This document shows positions 1 to 5,550 of a DNA stretch of 7,342 nucleotides, piece after piece; the first letter of the stretch is position 1; every line of letters starts with the position of its first letter. Source of the DNA: Ignavibacteria bacterium (GTDB lineage: Bacteria; Bacteroidota; Ignavibacteria; Tepidaquicellales; Tepidaquicellaceae); assembly GCA_018058125.1 (NCBI GenBank), contig JAGPCH010000063.1, forward strand, positions 1 through 7,342, given 5' to 3'. Made by a program: the position numbers and the translations under genes. A model generated the notes under the pieces. The model made no database searches, had not been told where the DNA came from, and saw only the letters and a program-made list of their open reading frames with translations.

Positions 1-36
1 GGTTACGACTGTCATTATTTTATGTTATAATATTTT

Positions 37-58
37 TTATAAAAAGAAATTTTTATAA
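37..58. repeat. Short inverted repeat closed by a GAAA loop
   Basis: TTATAAAAA (37-45) and TTTTTATAA (50-58) are perfect reverse complements around a four-base GAAA loop. The stem is made only of A-T pairs and no T-run follows it, so it would be a poor intrinsic terminator. It may be a chance product of AT-rich DNA. Confidence 0.3.
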
Positions 59-211
59 TAACTGAGTAGTTCATATCAAAGTCAATTCCGGAAAAATACC
101 CAGATTGCCGGTTCAAAAAAAATTCACTTTCAACAATAATTTTGTATTGACTTAACGATTTAAATTAATCATTATTGAGGAAAAAAATACAGGGGGATAA
201 TGATAATATTC

Positions 212-243
212 GTTTACTAGTTAAGTTAATTATAAAAGTAAAC
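212..243 (+). repeat. Inverted repeat in the leader of the PorV-like gene
   Basis: GTTTACT (212-218) pairs perfectly with AGTAAAC (237-243) across an 18-base AT-rich loop, ending 12 bases before the ATG at 256. It could form a weak hairpin in the 5' untranslated RNA or act as an operator. Seven pairs in such AT-rich DNA is modest evidence. Confidence 0.3.
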
Positions 244-255
244 TAAATTCAAATT

Positions 256-1290
256 ATGAATTCTTTAAAAACAAAAGCAATCCTTTTAGCTTTAATCTGC
301 TTGATAGCTCACCAGGATATTTTCTCACAAGGTACCGGAAATAAATACGCAGGAGAGTTTCTTGCAATTGGTGTAGGTGGTCGTCCGAGAGGAATGGGAG
401 GAGCTTATGTAGCTCTTGTGAATGATGTCACAGCGGGTTATTGGAATCCGGGATCACTTTCAGATATCAAATATCCTCAATTCGCATTAATGCATGAATC
501 TCAGTTCAGTAATCTGTTAAATTATGATTACGGTTCTGTTGCAATTCCTTTTGGTAAAAGTACATCTCTTGGATTCAGTATGATTAGGCTTGGAGTTGAT
601 GATATTGCTGATACAAGAAATGCTCTCATTGAAGAAAATGGAAATGGTGTTTATGAACAGGAGCTGGGTGAACGACTTGATCCTTCAAAGATCACATATT
701 TCAATGCTGCTGATTATGCATTCTTTCTAACTTATTCCAAACGTCCCAGTGAAAAATTTTCTTACGGTGCCAACTTAAAAGTAATAACAAAAAGCCTTGC
801 AGAAGAAAGCGCCTGGGGGCTCGGATTTGACCTTGGAGTCGCTTATAATCCCTTCGGAACTTTTTTCCTTGGTGCTAATCTCATGGATATTACTTCTACT
901 TATTTATCATGGTCAACCGGTAAGCAGGAAGTTATTGTTCCTACTGCTAAGATCGGGGGAGCTTACGAATTTGAATTTGCAAGCGGTACTTTTACTCCCC
1001 TTGTTGATTTTGACATTAGATTTGAGAACAGACAATCGAGCGCTAATGCAAATATAGGTCCTGTTAGTTTTGATGTGCATGCCGGTTTGGAATATTCTTT
1101 TAAAAATCTCATAGCCATCAGAACAGGTTATAATGATATTGGAAATCTTACTTTAGGAGCCGGGGTAAAACTGCCGAAAATTAATATCGATTATTCGTTT
1201 TCAAAATATGACGGACTTGAAGATCTTGGAAACAGTCATGTAATTTCTCTAATCTTCACTCTTGAGGATGAAAAATTTCAAAGGAAATAG
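256..1290 (+). CDS. PorV/PorQ-family outer-membrane beta-barrel protein (type IX secretion-associated)
   Basis: This 344-residue protein probably forms an outer-membrane beta-barrel of the PorV/PorQ (UPF0164, FadL-like) family. Known members such as PorV (LptO) act in type IX secretion, receiving cargo from the translocon and passing it to the surface-attachment machinery. Residues 1-25 are a signal peptide: basic start, hydrophobic core ILLALICLIA, likely cleavage near FSQ/GTG. The family signature follows at about 33-66: FLAIGVGGRPRGMGGAYVAL, then a WNPGSL motif. The rest alternates short amphipathic strands with Gly/Asn turns, and the chain ends on a strand (HVISLIFTL) plus a short charged tail. 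Length is normal. The ATG at 256 has no Shine-Dalgarno sequence, as expected in Bacteroidota, and a hairpin terminator follows the stop. Whether it is PorV itself or one of several paralogues cannot be told here, so no symbol is given. Confidence 0.85.
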   Translation: MNSLKTKAILLALICLIAHQDIFSQGTGNKYAGEFLAIGVGGRPRGMGGAYVALVNDVTAGYWNPGSLSDIKYPQFALMHESQFSNLLNYDYGSVAIPFGKSTSLGFSMIRLGVDDIADTRNALIEENGNGVYEQELGERLDPSKITYFNAADYAFFLTYSKRPSEKFSYGANLKVITKSLAEESAWGLGFDLGVAYNPFGTFFLGANLMDITSTYLSWSTGKQEVIVPTAKIGGAYEFEFASGTFTPLVDFDIRFENRQSSANANIGPVSFDVHAGLEYSFKNLIAIRTGYNDIGNLTLGAGVKLPKINIDYSFSKYDGLEDLGNSHVISLIFTLEDEKFQRK

Positions 1291-1307
1291 TTTGAAACAG
1301 TAATTTT

Positions 1308-1344
1308 AAAAACCTTGCCGGATTTATTTCAGCAAGGTTTTTTT
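1308..1344 (+). terminator. Rho-independent terminator of the PorV-like gene
   Basis: AAAAACCTTGC (1308-1318) pairs with GCAAGGTTTTT (1332-1342) across a 13-base loop, and the T-run continues to 1344. It begins 17 bases after the stop codon, so the PorV-like gene probably forms its own transcription unit, separate from the peptidase gene at 1417. Confidence 0.85.
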
Positions 1345-1416
1345 ATTTGTATAAAGTAAAGTTTAACATATCCGAAAGATCCATTTTTCATAATCTATAA
1401 TTACAAATCAAATAAA

Positions 1417-2367
1417 TTGAACAAAACAGGTATTGCAATTCACGGCGGAGCAGGTACCATATTAAAAGCCGGTATGACTGAAGAAAAGGAAAAACTCTAT
1501 AAACAGTCTCTTCATGAAGCGCTTGTAGAAGGTTGGAGATTGATTGAAAAAGGCGAAAGCTCAGTGGATGCAGTTGTGAAAGCAGTTGAAATACTTGAAA
1601 ACAATCCTTTGTTTAATGCAGGAAAAGGTTCGGTGTTTACAAATTCAGGTAATCATGAAATGGATGCTTCTGTTATGGAAGGCAGATTTCTGAATGCCGG
1701 CTGTATCTCATCTGTAAATAATATTAAAAACCCCGTATTACTTGCAAAAAAAGTCATGGAAAATTCAAACTTTGTTTACCTTAGCGGAAAAGGAGCTGAG
1801 GATTTTGCAAGGAAGCAAAATTTAATATTTGAAAAAGATGAATATTTCTTTACTCAGATACGGTATGATCAATATTTGAAAGCTCTAAAAGAAGATAAGA
1901 CATTTTTAGATCATACTGTCTTTGATGGTATTGAAAATAATGGGGATGAAAAAAAAATCGGAACTGTCGGAGCTGTAGCATTAGACAAAGCAGGTGATCT
2001 TGCTGCGGCTACATCTACAGGCGGACTTACAAACAAGAAATTCGGAAGAGTCGGTGACAGCCCGGTTATCGGCTCGGGCACTTATGCAAACAATAATACC
2101 TGCGCAGTTTCATGTACTGGAGAAGGTGAATTTTTCCTTAGAACCGTATGCGCATATGATGTTTCCGCTATGATGGAATACGGAAAATTATCTTTGGGAG
2201 AAGCCTGTAATGAAATCGTTCACAGAAAACTTGTTTCAATAAATGGAGAAGGAGGTCTTATTGCAATTGATAAAGATTGCAATATTTCTATGCCCTTCAA
2301 TTCCAAAGGAATGTACAGAGCATTCATAAAGACTGGTCAGGATCCGGAGATACATATTTATGAATGA
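1417..2367 (+). CDS. iaaA: Isoaspartyl peptidase / L-asparaginase (Ntn-hydrolase, plant type)
   Basis: This 316-residue enzyme hydrolyses isoaspartyl (beta-aspartyl) dipeptides and, in characterised relatives, L-asparagine. The precursor cuts itself into alpha and beta subunits before a threonine that becomes the nucleophile. That residue is Thr183 in the GTVGAVALD motif. Other conserved positions agree with E. coli EcAIII: HGGAG near residue 9, FNAGKGSVF with Asn67, DASVMEG at 83-89, TSTGG with Thr201, RVGDSP with Arg211 and Asp214, and the TGEGE oxyanion region at 234-238. There is no signal peptide, so it should be cytoplasmic. The start is TTG: the frame is closed by TAA at 1357-1359, no ATG lies between, and the resulting start NKTGIAIHGGAG matches the family N-terminus. 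No Shine-Dalgarno sequence is seen. Neighbouring genes are not functionally related. Confidence 0.93.
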   Translation: MNKTGIAIHGGAGTILKAGMTEEKEKLYKQSLHEALVEGWRLIEKGESSVDAVVKAVEILENNPLFNAGKGSVFTNSGNHEMDASVMEGRFLNAGCISSVNNIKNPVLLAKKVMENSNFVYLSGKGAEDFARKQNLIFEKDEYFFTQIRYDQYLKALKEDKTFLDHTVFDGIENNGDEKKIGTVGAVALDKAGDLAAATSTGGLTNKKFGRVGDSPVIGSGTYANNNTCAVSCTGEGEFFLRTVCAYDVSAMMEYGKLSLGEACNEIVHRKLVSINGEGGLIAIDKDCNISMPFNSKGMYRAFIKTGQDPEIHIYE

Positions 2368-2380
2368 CTATGAATGACTA
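2361..2380 (+). repeat. 10-bp tandem duplication spanning the peptidase stop codon
   Basis: TGAATGACTA occurs twice back to back (2361-2370 and 2371-2380). The stop TGA (2365-2367) lies in the first copy, so the protein end would be the same with one copy or two. It looks like a small replication-slippage duplication with no effect on coding. Confidence 0.7.
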
Positions 2381-2392
2381 AATGTAATGCCG

Positions 2393-2417
2393 TAAAATTA
2401 CAATTTTTGTATTTTTA
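2393..2417 (+). terminator. Weak AT-only hairpin after the peptidase gene, possible terminator
   Basis: TACAA (2399-2403) pairs with TTGTA (2407-2411) around a three-base loop. Beyond one T-T mismatch the stem continues with TAAAA (2393-2397) and TTTTA (2413-2417). It contains almost no G-C pairs, so termination would be inefficient. It sits 26 bases past the stop, in the right place, but chance is a real alternative. Confidence 0.25.
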
Positions 2418-2457
2418 GAACTGCTAAATCTTCAAAAATTGTGCTTAGATTCCCTAA

Positions 2458-2487
2458 TTGTGTTTAAAATTTATTTTTAGTATTTTG
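2458..2487 (+). promoter_or_regulatory. Candidate promoter of the bactofilin gene
   Basis: TTG (2458-2460) is followed after 20 bases by TATTTTG (2481-2487), which resembles the Bacteroidota -33 TTTG and -7 TAnnTTTG elements but is one base short in the second. Transcription would start near 2494, leaving a short leader before the ATG at 2508. A separate promoter is plausible because 140 bases separate this gene from the peptidase gene. Confidence 0.35.
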
Positions 2488-2507
2488 TATAAATTAATTA
2501 ACCTTTT

Positions 2508-3047
2508 ATGAAATTTAATCTCAACAATATGTTTGGAAATAAATCAAAAGAAGATTCTTATACCGAACCTACCTATAAAGAAGAAATCAAAACCCCTGTA
2601 AGAAGTACTTCTAGTTCGCAGGACAGAATATTAACTTTGATCAGCGAAGGATGTAAATTTGAAGGTAATTTATCATCCCCTTCCACTACTAAAATTGACG
2701 GACATATAGTCGGTAATTTAAGAGGTGAAAGCGGAATAATAATCGGAGAAAAAGGTGTCGTCGAAGGTAATGTTAATGCTGTTGATGTAACAATTTACGG
2801 GACAGTAAAAGGAAACGTCAAAGCTCATAAACTAGAATTGAAAAGGTCAGGATCGCTGGATGGAGATATTATTGTAGAAGAACTTATTACAGAATCGGGT
2901 TCAAGATTCAACGGTTCATCAAAAATGGGTGATAATTCGAAAAGTAATATTATAGATATGAAAGTTGATATGAAAGAAACTGATACTGAGATTGAGATTC
3001 GTCAGGAAGAAAAACCGAAAGATAAACCAGTATTAAAATTCCATTAA
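2508..3047 (+). CDS. Bactofilin (polymer-forming cytoskeletal protein)
   Basis: This 179-residue protein has the bactofilin (DUF583) beta-helix domain at about residues 44-140, with short repeating turns such as FEGNLSSPSTTKIDGHIVGNL, EGNVNAVDVTIYG, KGNVKAHKLEL and GSLDGDIIVEEL, ending in the family's GSRFNGSSKM signature. Bactofilins self-assemble without nucleotide into filaments at the inner face of the membrane and guide cell shape or localise wall enzymes. The disordered N-tail starts with MKFNLNNMFG, a short stretch with three bulky hydrophobic residues that could be the membrane-binding segment known in other bactofilins. The C-tail (141-179) is charged and ends PVLKFH. Many bactofilin genes lie beside an M23 peptidase gene; none is seen here. 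A strong terminator follows. The start has no Shine-Dalgarno sequence; Met8 is a less likely alternative. Confidence 0.9.
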   Translation: MKFNLNNMFGNKSKEDSYTEPTYKEEIKTPVRSTSSSQDRILTLISEGCKFEGNLSSPSTTKIDGHIVGNLRGESGIIIGEKGVVEGNVNAVDVTIYGTVKGNVKAHKLELKRSGSLDGDIIVEELITESGSRFNGSSKMGDNSKSNIIDMKVDMKETDTEIEIRQEEKPKDKPVLKFH

Positions 3048-3066
3048 AATAATTACATTAAATTTT

Positions 3067-3110
3067 AAAAAAAAATCCCTGTTAATTAAATTTAACAGGG
3101 ATTTTTTTTT
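3067..3110. terminator. Bidirectional intrinsic terminator between convergent genes
   Basis: A perfect 19-bp stem joins AAAAAAAAATCCCTGTTAA (3067-3085) to its reverse complement (3092-3110) around a six-base loop. The A-run on one side and T-run on the other give a U-tract in both directions. It lies 20 bases after the bactofilin stop and 10 bases after the end of the leftward HtrA protease gene, so it can end both transcripts. Confidence 0.93.
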
Positions 3111-3119
3111 TACTCTTTA

Positions 3120-4367
3120 TTAATTCTGTACAGAGATCAGCTTCATTTCTATTTCCTTCCCTGAACCATTTCTCATTATTTTCATCTTAAGCAAGTCCCC
3201 TGTCCGCAAATCGTTTACCGTTGATAAAAGATCCTGTTCATTTCTGATCGCTTCTCCATTTGCCTCAATAATAACATCTTCAGGTTTTAATCCCGCAACG
3301 TCAGAGAGTCCCCCTTTCTGAACTTCTACTACAACTACTCCTTCAGCTTTATCAAGTTTTAGGTATTTTGCAATTCTCTCATCCACTCCCTGAATCCTGA
3401 ATCCAACGTTGAAATTTCTATCTATTTTTCCGTTAACTTTTATGTCCTCCATTATTTTCTTAACCCTGTTGATAGAAATTGCAAATCCAACTCCAATGCT
3501 TCCGTTACTGTAACCACCGCCTGTAAATATAATTGTATTCATTCCTATCACTTCCGCATCTGCATTAAGCAAAGGTCCGCCCGAATTACCGGCATTAATG
3601 GATGCATCAGTCTGGATCATATCCTTATAAACCCTGTTGCCGTCCGCAGTTACTTTCATTTCAGTAGCGCTTACTACTCCAACTGTTACAGTTGGTTTAT
3701 CATTTATCTCAAAAAGTCCGAAAGGATTTCCAAGAGCTACTACCCATTCTCCTATTATGACATCATCAGAATTCCCGAGCTTTACAAATTCAAGATTACT
3801 CTTGTCAATTTTAAGCAGCGCTACATCAGTATTCTTGTCCGAACCAATTAGCTTAGCATCTATTGTTTCTCCGTTTGTCATCGTAACGGATATCTTTGTC
3901 GCATTTCCTGCAACATGGTCATTGGTCAGAATATATCCGTCTTCAGAAATTATAAATCCTGATCCGAGCTCTTTTACTACCTGTGTCTGTGGTCCTCTGT
4001 TCTGAAAGAACTGCTTAAAAAAAGGATCATTATTGAACATGGAAAACGGATCCCGGACCTCTCTTACTTCTTCAACATTTATGCCTACTACAGCAGGTGA
4101 AACTTTTCTTACCGTTCTGGTAATTGCAGTTTCCCTTGTCTCAGAAATATTCCTGTTATTTTCCTCAAGCGAATTCTGAGTCTGCAATACTGAACTATTC
4201 GGATCATTGTTATTGAATCCTTTAAAAAAATATTTGCCAATCAGGATTCCTGAAGTGAGTAATAATAATATAAATGAACTTAAAAGAATTTTTTTTCCCA
4301 TATGTAAATTTATTTTAGGAGCAATATCTCCTTTACTTTCAGATGTTATAATATTCTCTGTTTTCAT
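3120..4367 (-). CDS. Membrane-anchored HtrA/Deg-family serine protease with one PDZ domain
   Basis: This 415-residue protein is a trypsin-like HtrA/Deg protease, which in relatives degrades or refolds damaged envelope proteins. Residues 1-25 are polar, 26-46 form one membrane helix (ILLSSFILLLLTSGILIG) with no clear cleavage site, then a polar linker. The protease domain spans about 85-315 with the triad His151 (TNDHVAG), Asp181 (NTDVALLKI) and Ser262 (INAGNSGGPLLN). An LA-loop-like insert lies at 105-130 (DPFSMFNNDPFFKQFF). A single PDZ domain covers about 318-413. The anchor plus one PDZ resembles DegS more than two-PDZ DegP. Met23 (codon 4299-4301) is a possible alternative start giving a more usual basic N-terminus before the helix; neither start has a Shine-Dalgarno sequence. 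The gene begins 41 bases after the transketolase subunit gene and probably shares its transcript. Confidence 0.92.
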   Translation of the reverse strand: MKTENIITSESKGDIAPKINLHMGKKILLSSFILLLLTSGILIGKYFFKGFNNNDPNSSVLQTQNSLEENNRNISETRETAITRTVRKVSPAVVGINVEEVREVRDPFSMFNNDPFFKQFFQNRGPQTQVVKELGSGFIISEDGYILTNDHVAGNATKISVTMTNGETIDAKLIGSDKNTDVALLKIDKSNLEFVKLGNSDDVIIGEWVVALGNPFGLFEINDKPTVTVGVVSATEMKVTADGNRVYKDMIQTDASINAGNSGGPLLNADAEVIGMNTIIFTGGGYSNGSIGVGFAISINRVKKIMEDIKVNGKIDRNFNVGFRIQGVDERIAKYLKLDKAEGVVVVEVQKGGLSDVAGLKPEDVIIEANGEAIRNEQDLLSTVNDLRTGDLLKMKIMRNGSGKEIEMKLISVQN

Positions 4368-4408
4368 TTTAAAATAGACTTTAAATATTTTTTTAATCCC
4401 TAACGGAT

Positions 4409-5365
4409 TTATTTATTTAAATGTTTCTTTACTTTTCTATAAATAGCTTCACTGTCTATATTAAATTTACTCATAAGCTGAGATGCTATTATACCGCTTT
4501 CTCCAAAAGTATCATCAATTGCTATGTAATCCATTTTAGTCGGATGATGTAAAGCAAGTACTTCCGCTACAGCGCCAAATAAACCGCACTGCCATTGATG
4601 ATCTTCACAGGTTATAATTAAACCTGTTTCCTTTGCACATTTTACAAGAGCTTCAACATCTATTGGTTTAACTGTATGAATATTCAAAACTCTTGCGCTT
4701 ATTCCTTCTTTCTTTAATTTCTCTGAAGCAAGTAACGCTTCCCATACAATAAGCCCATTTGCAACAAGTGTTACGTCTGTACCTTCTGCTAACAATTCTG
4801 CTTTTCCAAATTCAAACGGCGCATTCATATCTGTGAAATTCGGAGACTTTTCTCTGTAAAATCTTATATAAAACGGTCCGACTGTATCTATTGCCAGTCT
4901 CACAGCACGATAAGTCTGATTATAATCACACGGTGTAATAACATTCATGTTAGGAAGTACTCTCATTATTGCTACATCCTCAAATGACTGGTGTGTTGCT
5001 CCGTCAGGTCCGACTGTTATTCCGCAATGGGATGCGCATATCTTAACATTCATTTCACTGTAGGCAATGGATTGTCTGATCTGATCAAACGGTCTTCCTG
5101 TTGCAAACTCTCCGTAAGCAGATGCAACCGGTATTTTACCCGCAAGTGCAAGACCTGCAGCAGTTCCCATCATATCCTGTTCCGCAACTCCTACCGAGAT
5201 GAATCTGTCAGGATATGCATCACGGAATAAATTCGTTTTCACAGAACCCGATACATCCCCTCCTAATACAACAATATTATCATTTTCTTTTCCGGCATCT
5301 ACCAAAGCATCAGCAAATCCCTGTCTTGTTTCCTTTAATTCAGGACTTTCAAAATTAAAATTCAT
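4409..5365 (-). CDS. Transketolase C-terminal subunit (split transketolase)
   Basis: This 318-residue protein is the C-terminal half of a split transketolase: the pyrimidine-binding domain (about 10-175) and the C-terminal transketolase domain (about 190-310). With a separate N-terminal subunit that binds the diphosphate of thiamine diphosphate, it would transfer two-carbon units in the non-oxidative pentose phosphate pathway in the cytoplasm. The thiamine-activating glutamate is Glu62 in VAEQDMMG. His113, Asp121 and His125 in SHCGITVGPDGATHQ keep the spacing of E. coli His461, Asp469 and His473, and Arg168 matches Arg520. Length and start fit stand-alone C-terminal subunits, so this is not a truncated gene. 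The partner is not in the window: the next gene upstream is a surface protein behind a terminator. A 1-deoxyxylulose-5-phosphate synthase half is less likely. It probably heads a transcript with the HtrA protease. Confidence 0.93.
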   Translation of the reverse strand: MNFNFESPELKETRQGFADALVDAGKENDNIVVLGGDVSGSVKTNLFRDAYPDRFISVGVAEQDMMGTAAGLALAGKIPVASAYGEFATGRPFDQIRQSIAYSEMNVKICASHCGITVGPDGATHQSFEDVAIMRVLPNMNVITPCDYNQTYRAVRLAIDTVGPFYIRFYREKSPNFTDMNAPFEFGKAELLAEGTDVTLVANGLIVWEALLASEKLKKEGISARVLNIHTVKPIDVEALVKCAKETGLIITCEDHQWQCGLFGAVAEVLALHHPTKMDYIAIDDTFGESGIIASQLMSKFNIDSEAIYRKVKKHLNK

Positions 5366-5390
5366 TTTTTCAATTAAAAATTAGTAAAAA

Positions 5391-5422
5391 CAAAAATACT
5401 TTTTCTAATCAAGGTTTTCAAA
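5391..5422 (-). promoter_or_regulatory. Bacteroidota-type promoter of the transketolase-HtrA unit
   Basis: Read on the minus strand, TTTG (5419-5422) is followed by exactly 20 bases and then TATTTTTG (5391-5398). This fits the -33 TTTG / -7 TAnnTTTG consensus of the primary sigma factor of Bacteroidota, including spacing. Transcription would start near 5384-5387, giving a leader of roughly 20 bases before the ATG at 5365, with no Shine-Dalgarno sequence. Confidence 0.75.
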
Positions 5423-5469
5423 TCAATAATGCATACTCAACTCAATTTCTATAATCATTAAATTCAGAC

Positions 5470-5491
5470 TTTTACCATTTAAACGGTAAAA
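5470..5491. promoter_or_regulatory. 22-bp near-palindrome upstream of the transketolase promoter
   Basis: The core TTTACCATTTAAACGGTAAA (5471-5490) is a palindrome with a single mismatched pair (A5477 against C5484), and one more T-A pair extends it on each side. It lies about 50 bases upstream of the -33 element of the leftward promoter and overlaps the U-tract of the surface-protein terminator. It could be a binding site for a dimeric regulator or an added terminator hairpin; the sequence alone does not say which. Confidence 0.45.
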
Positions 5492-5524
5492 AAAATCCCC
5501 TGAACATTCAATTTCGAGGGGATT
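5488..5524 (-). terminator. Rho-independent terminator of the surface-protein gene
   Basis: On the minus strand, AATCCCCT (5517-5524) pairs with AGGGGATT (5494-5501) across a 15-base loop, followed by eight U residues (5488-5495, overlapping the last two pairs). It begins 26 bases after the stop of the leftward gene at 5551 and isolates that gene from the transketolase-HtrA unit. Confidence 0.88.
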
Positions 5525-5550
5525 CTCATACTGTTTAATTTACAGAAAAT

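Larger units (their letters stand above)
1..255. other. Gene-free AT-rich leader region upstream of the PorV-like gene
   Basis: No convincing coding region is visible on either strand. The first 30 bases are open in frame 1 and end in TAA at 28-30, so they could be the tail of an upstream gene, but ten codons are too few to decide. The stretch holds two short inverted repeats (37-58 and 212-243), a TAATTTTG at 137-144 that fits the Bacteroidota -7 consensus but has no TTTG at the usual distance upstream, and a G-run (AGGGGG, 191-196) just before a six-codon open frame. It probably carries the promoter and 5' untranslated region of the gene at 256, but I cannot place the promoter firmly. Confidence 0.5.

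Noticed and set aside
113..144. Promoter for the PorV-like gene around TAATTTTG (137-144)
   Set aside because: The -7 match is exact, but no TTTG or TTG lies 19-21 bases upstream (the nearest TTG is at 105-107), and such matches are common by chance in AT-rich DNA.
797..1057. 86-codon open frame on the plus strand inside the PorV-like gene
   Set aside because: It lies wholly within a well-supported gene in another frame, and its Leu/Ile/Ser-rich product resembles no family I know.
3637..4005. 122-codon plus-strand open frame opposite the HtrA protease gene
   Set aside because: It is antisense to the conserved protease domain and its Ser/Thr/Pro-rich composition is what the reverse strand of that domain yields.
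4991..5384. Two plus-strand open frames (79 and 61 codons) opposite the transketolase gene
   Set aside because: Both are antisense to conserved transketolase sequence and have no family resemblance or start signals.
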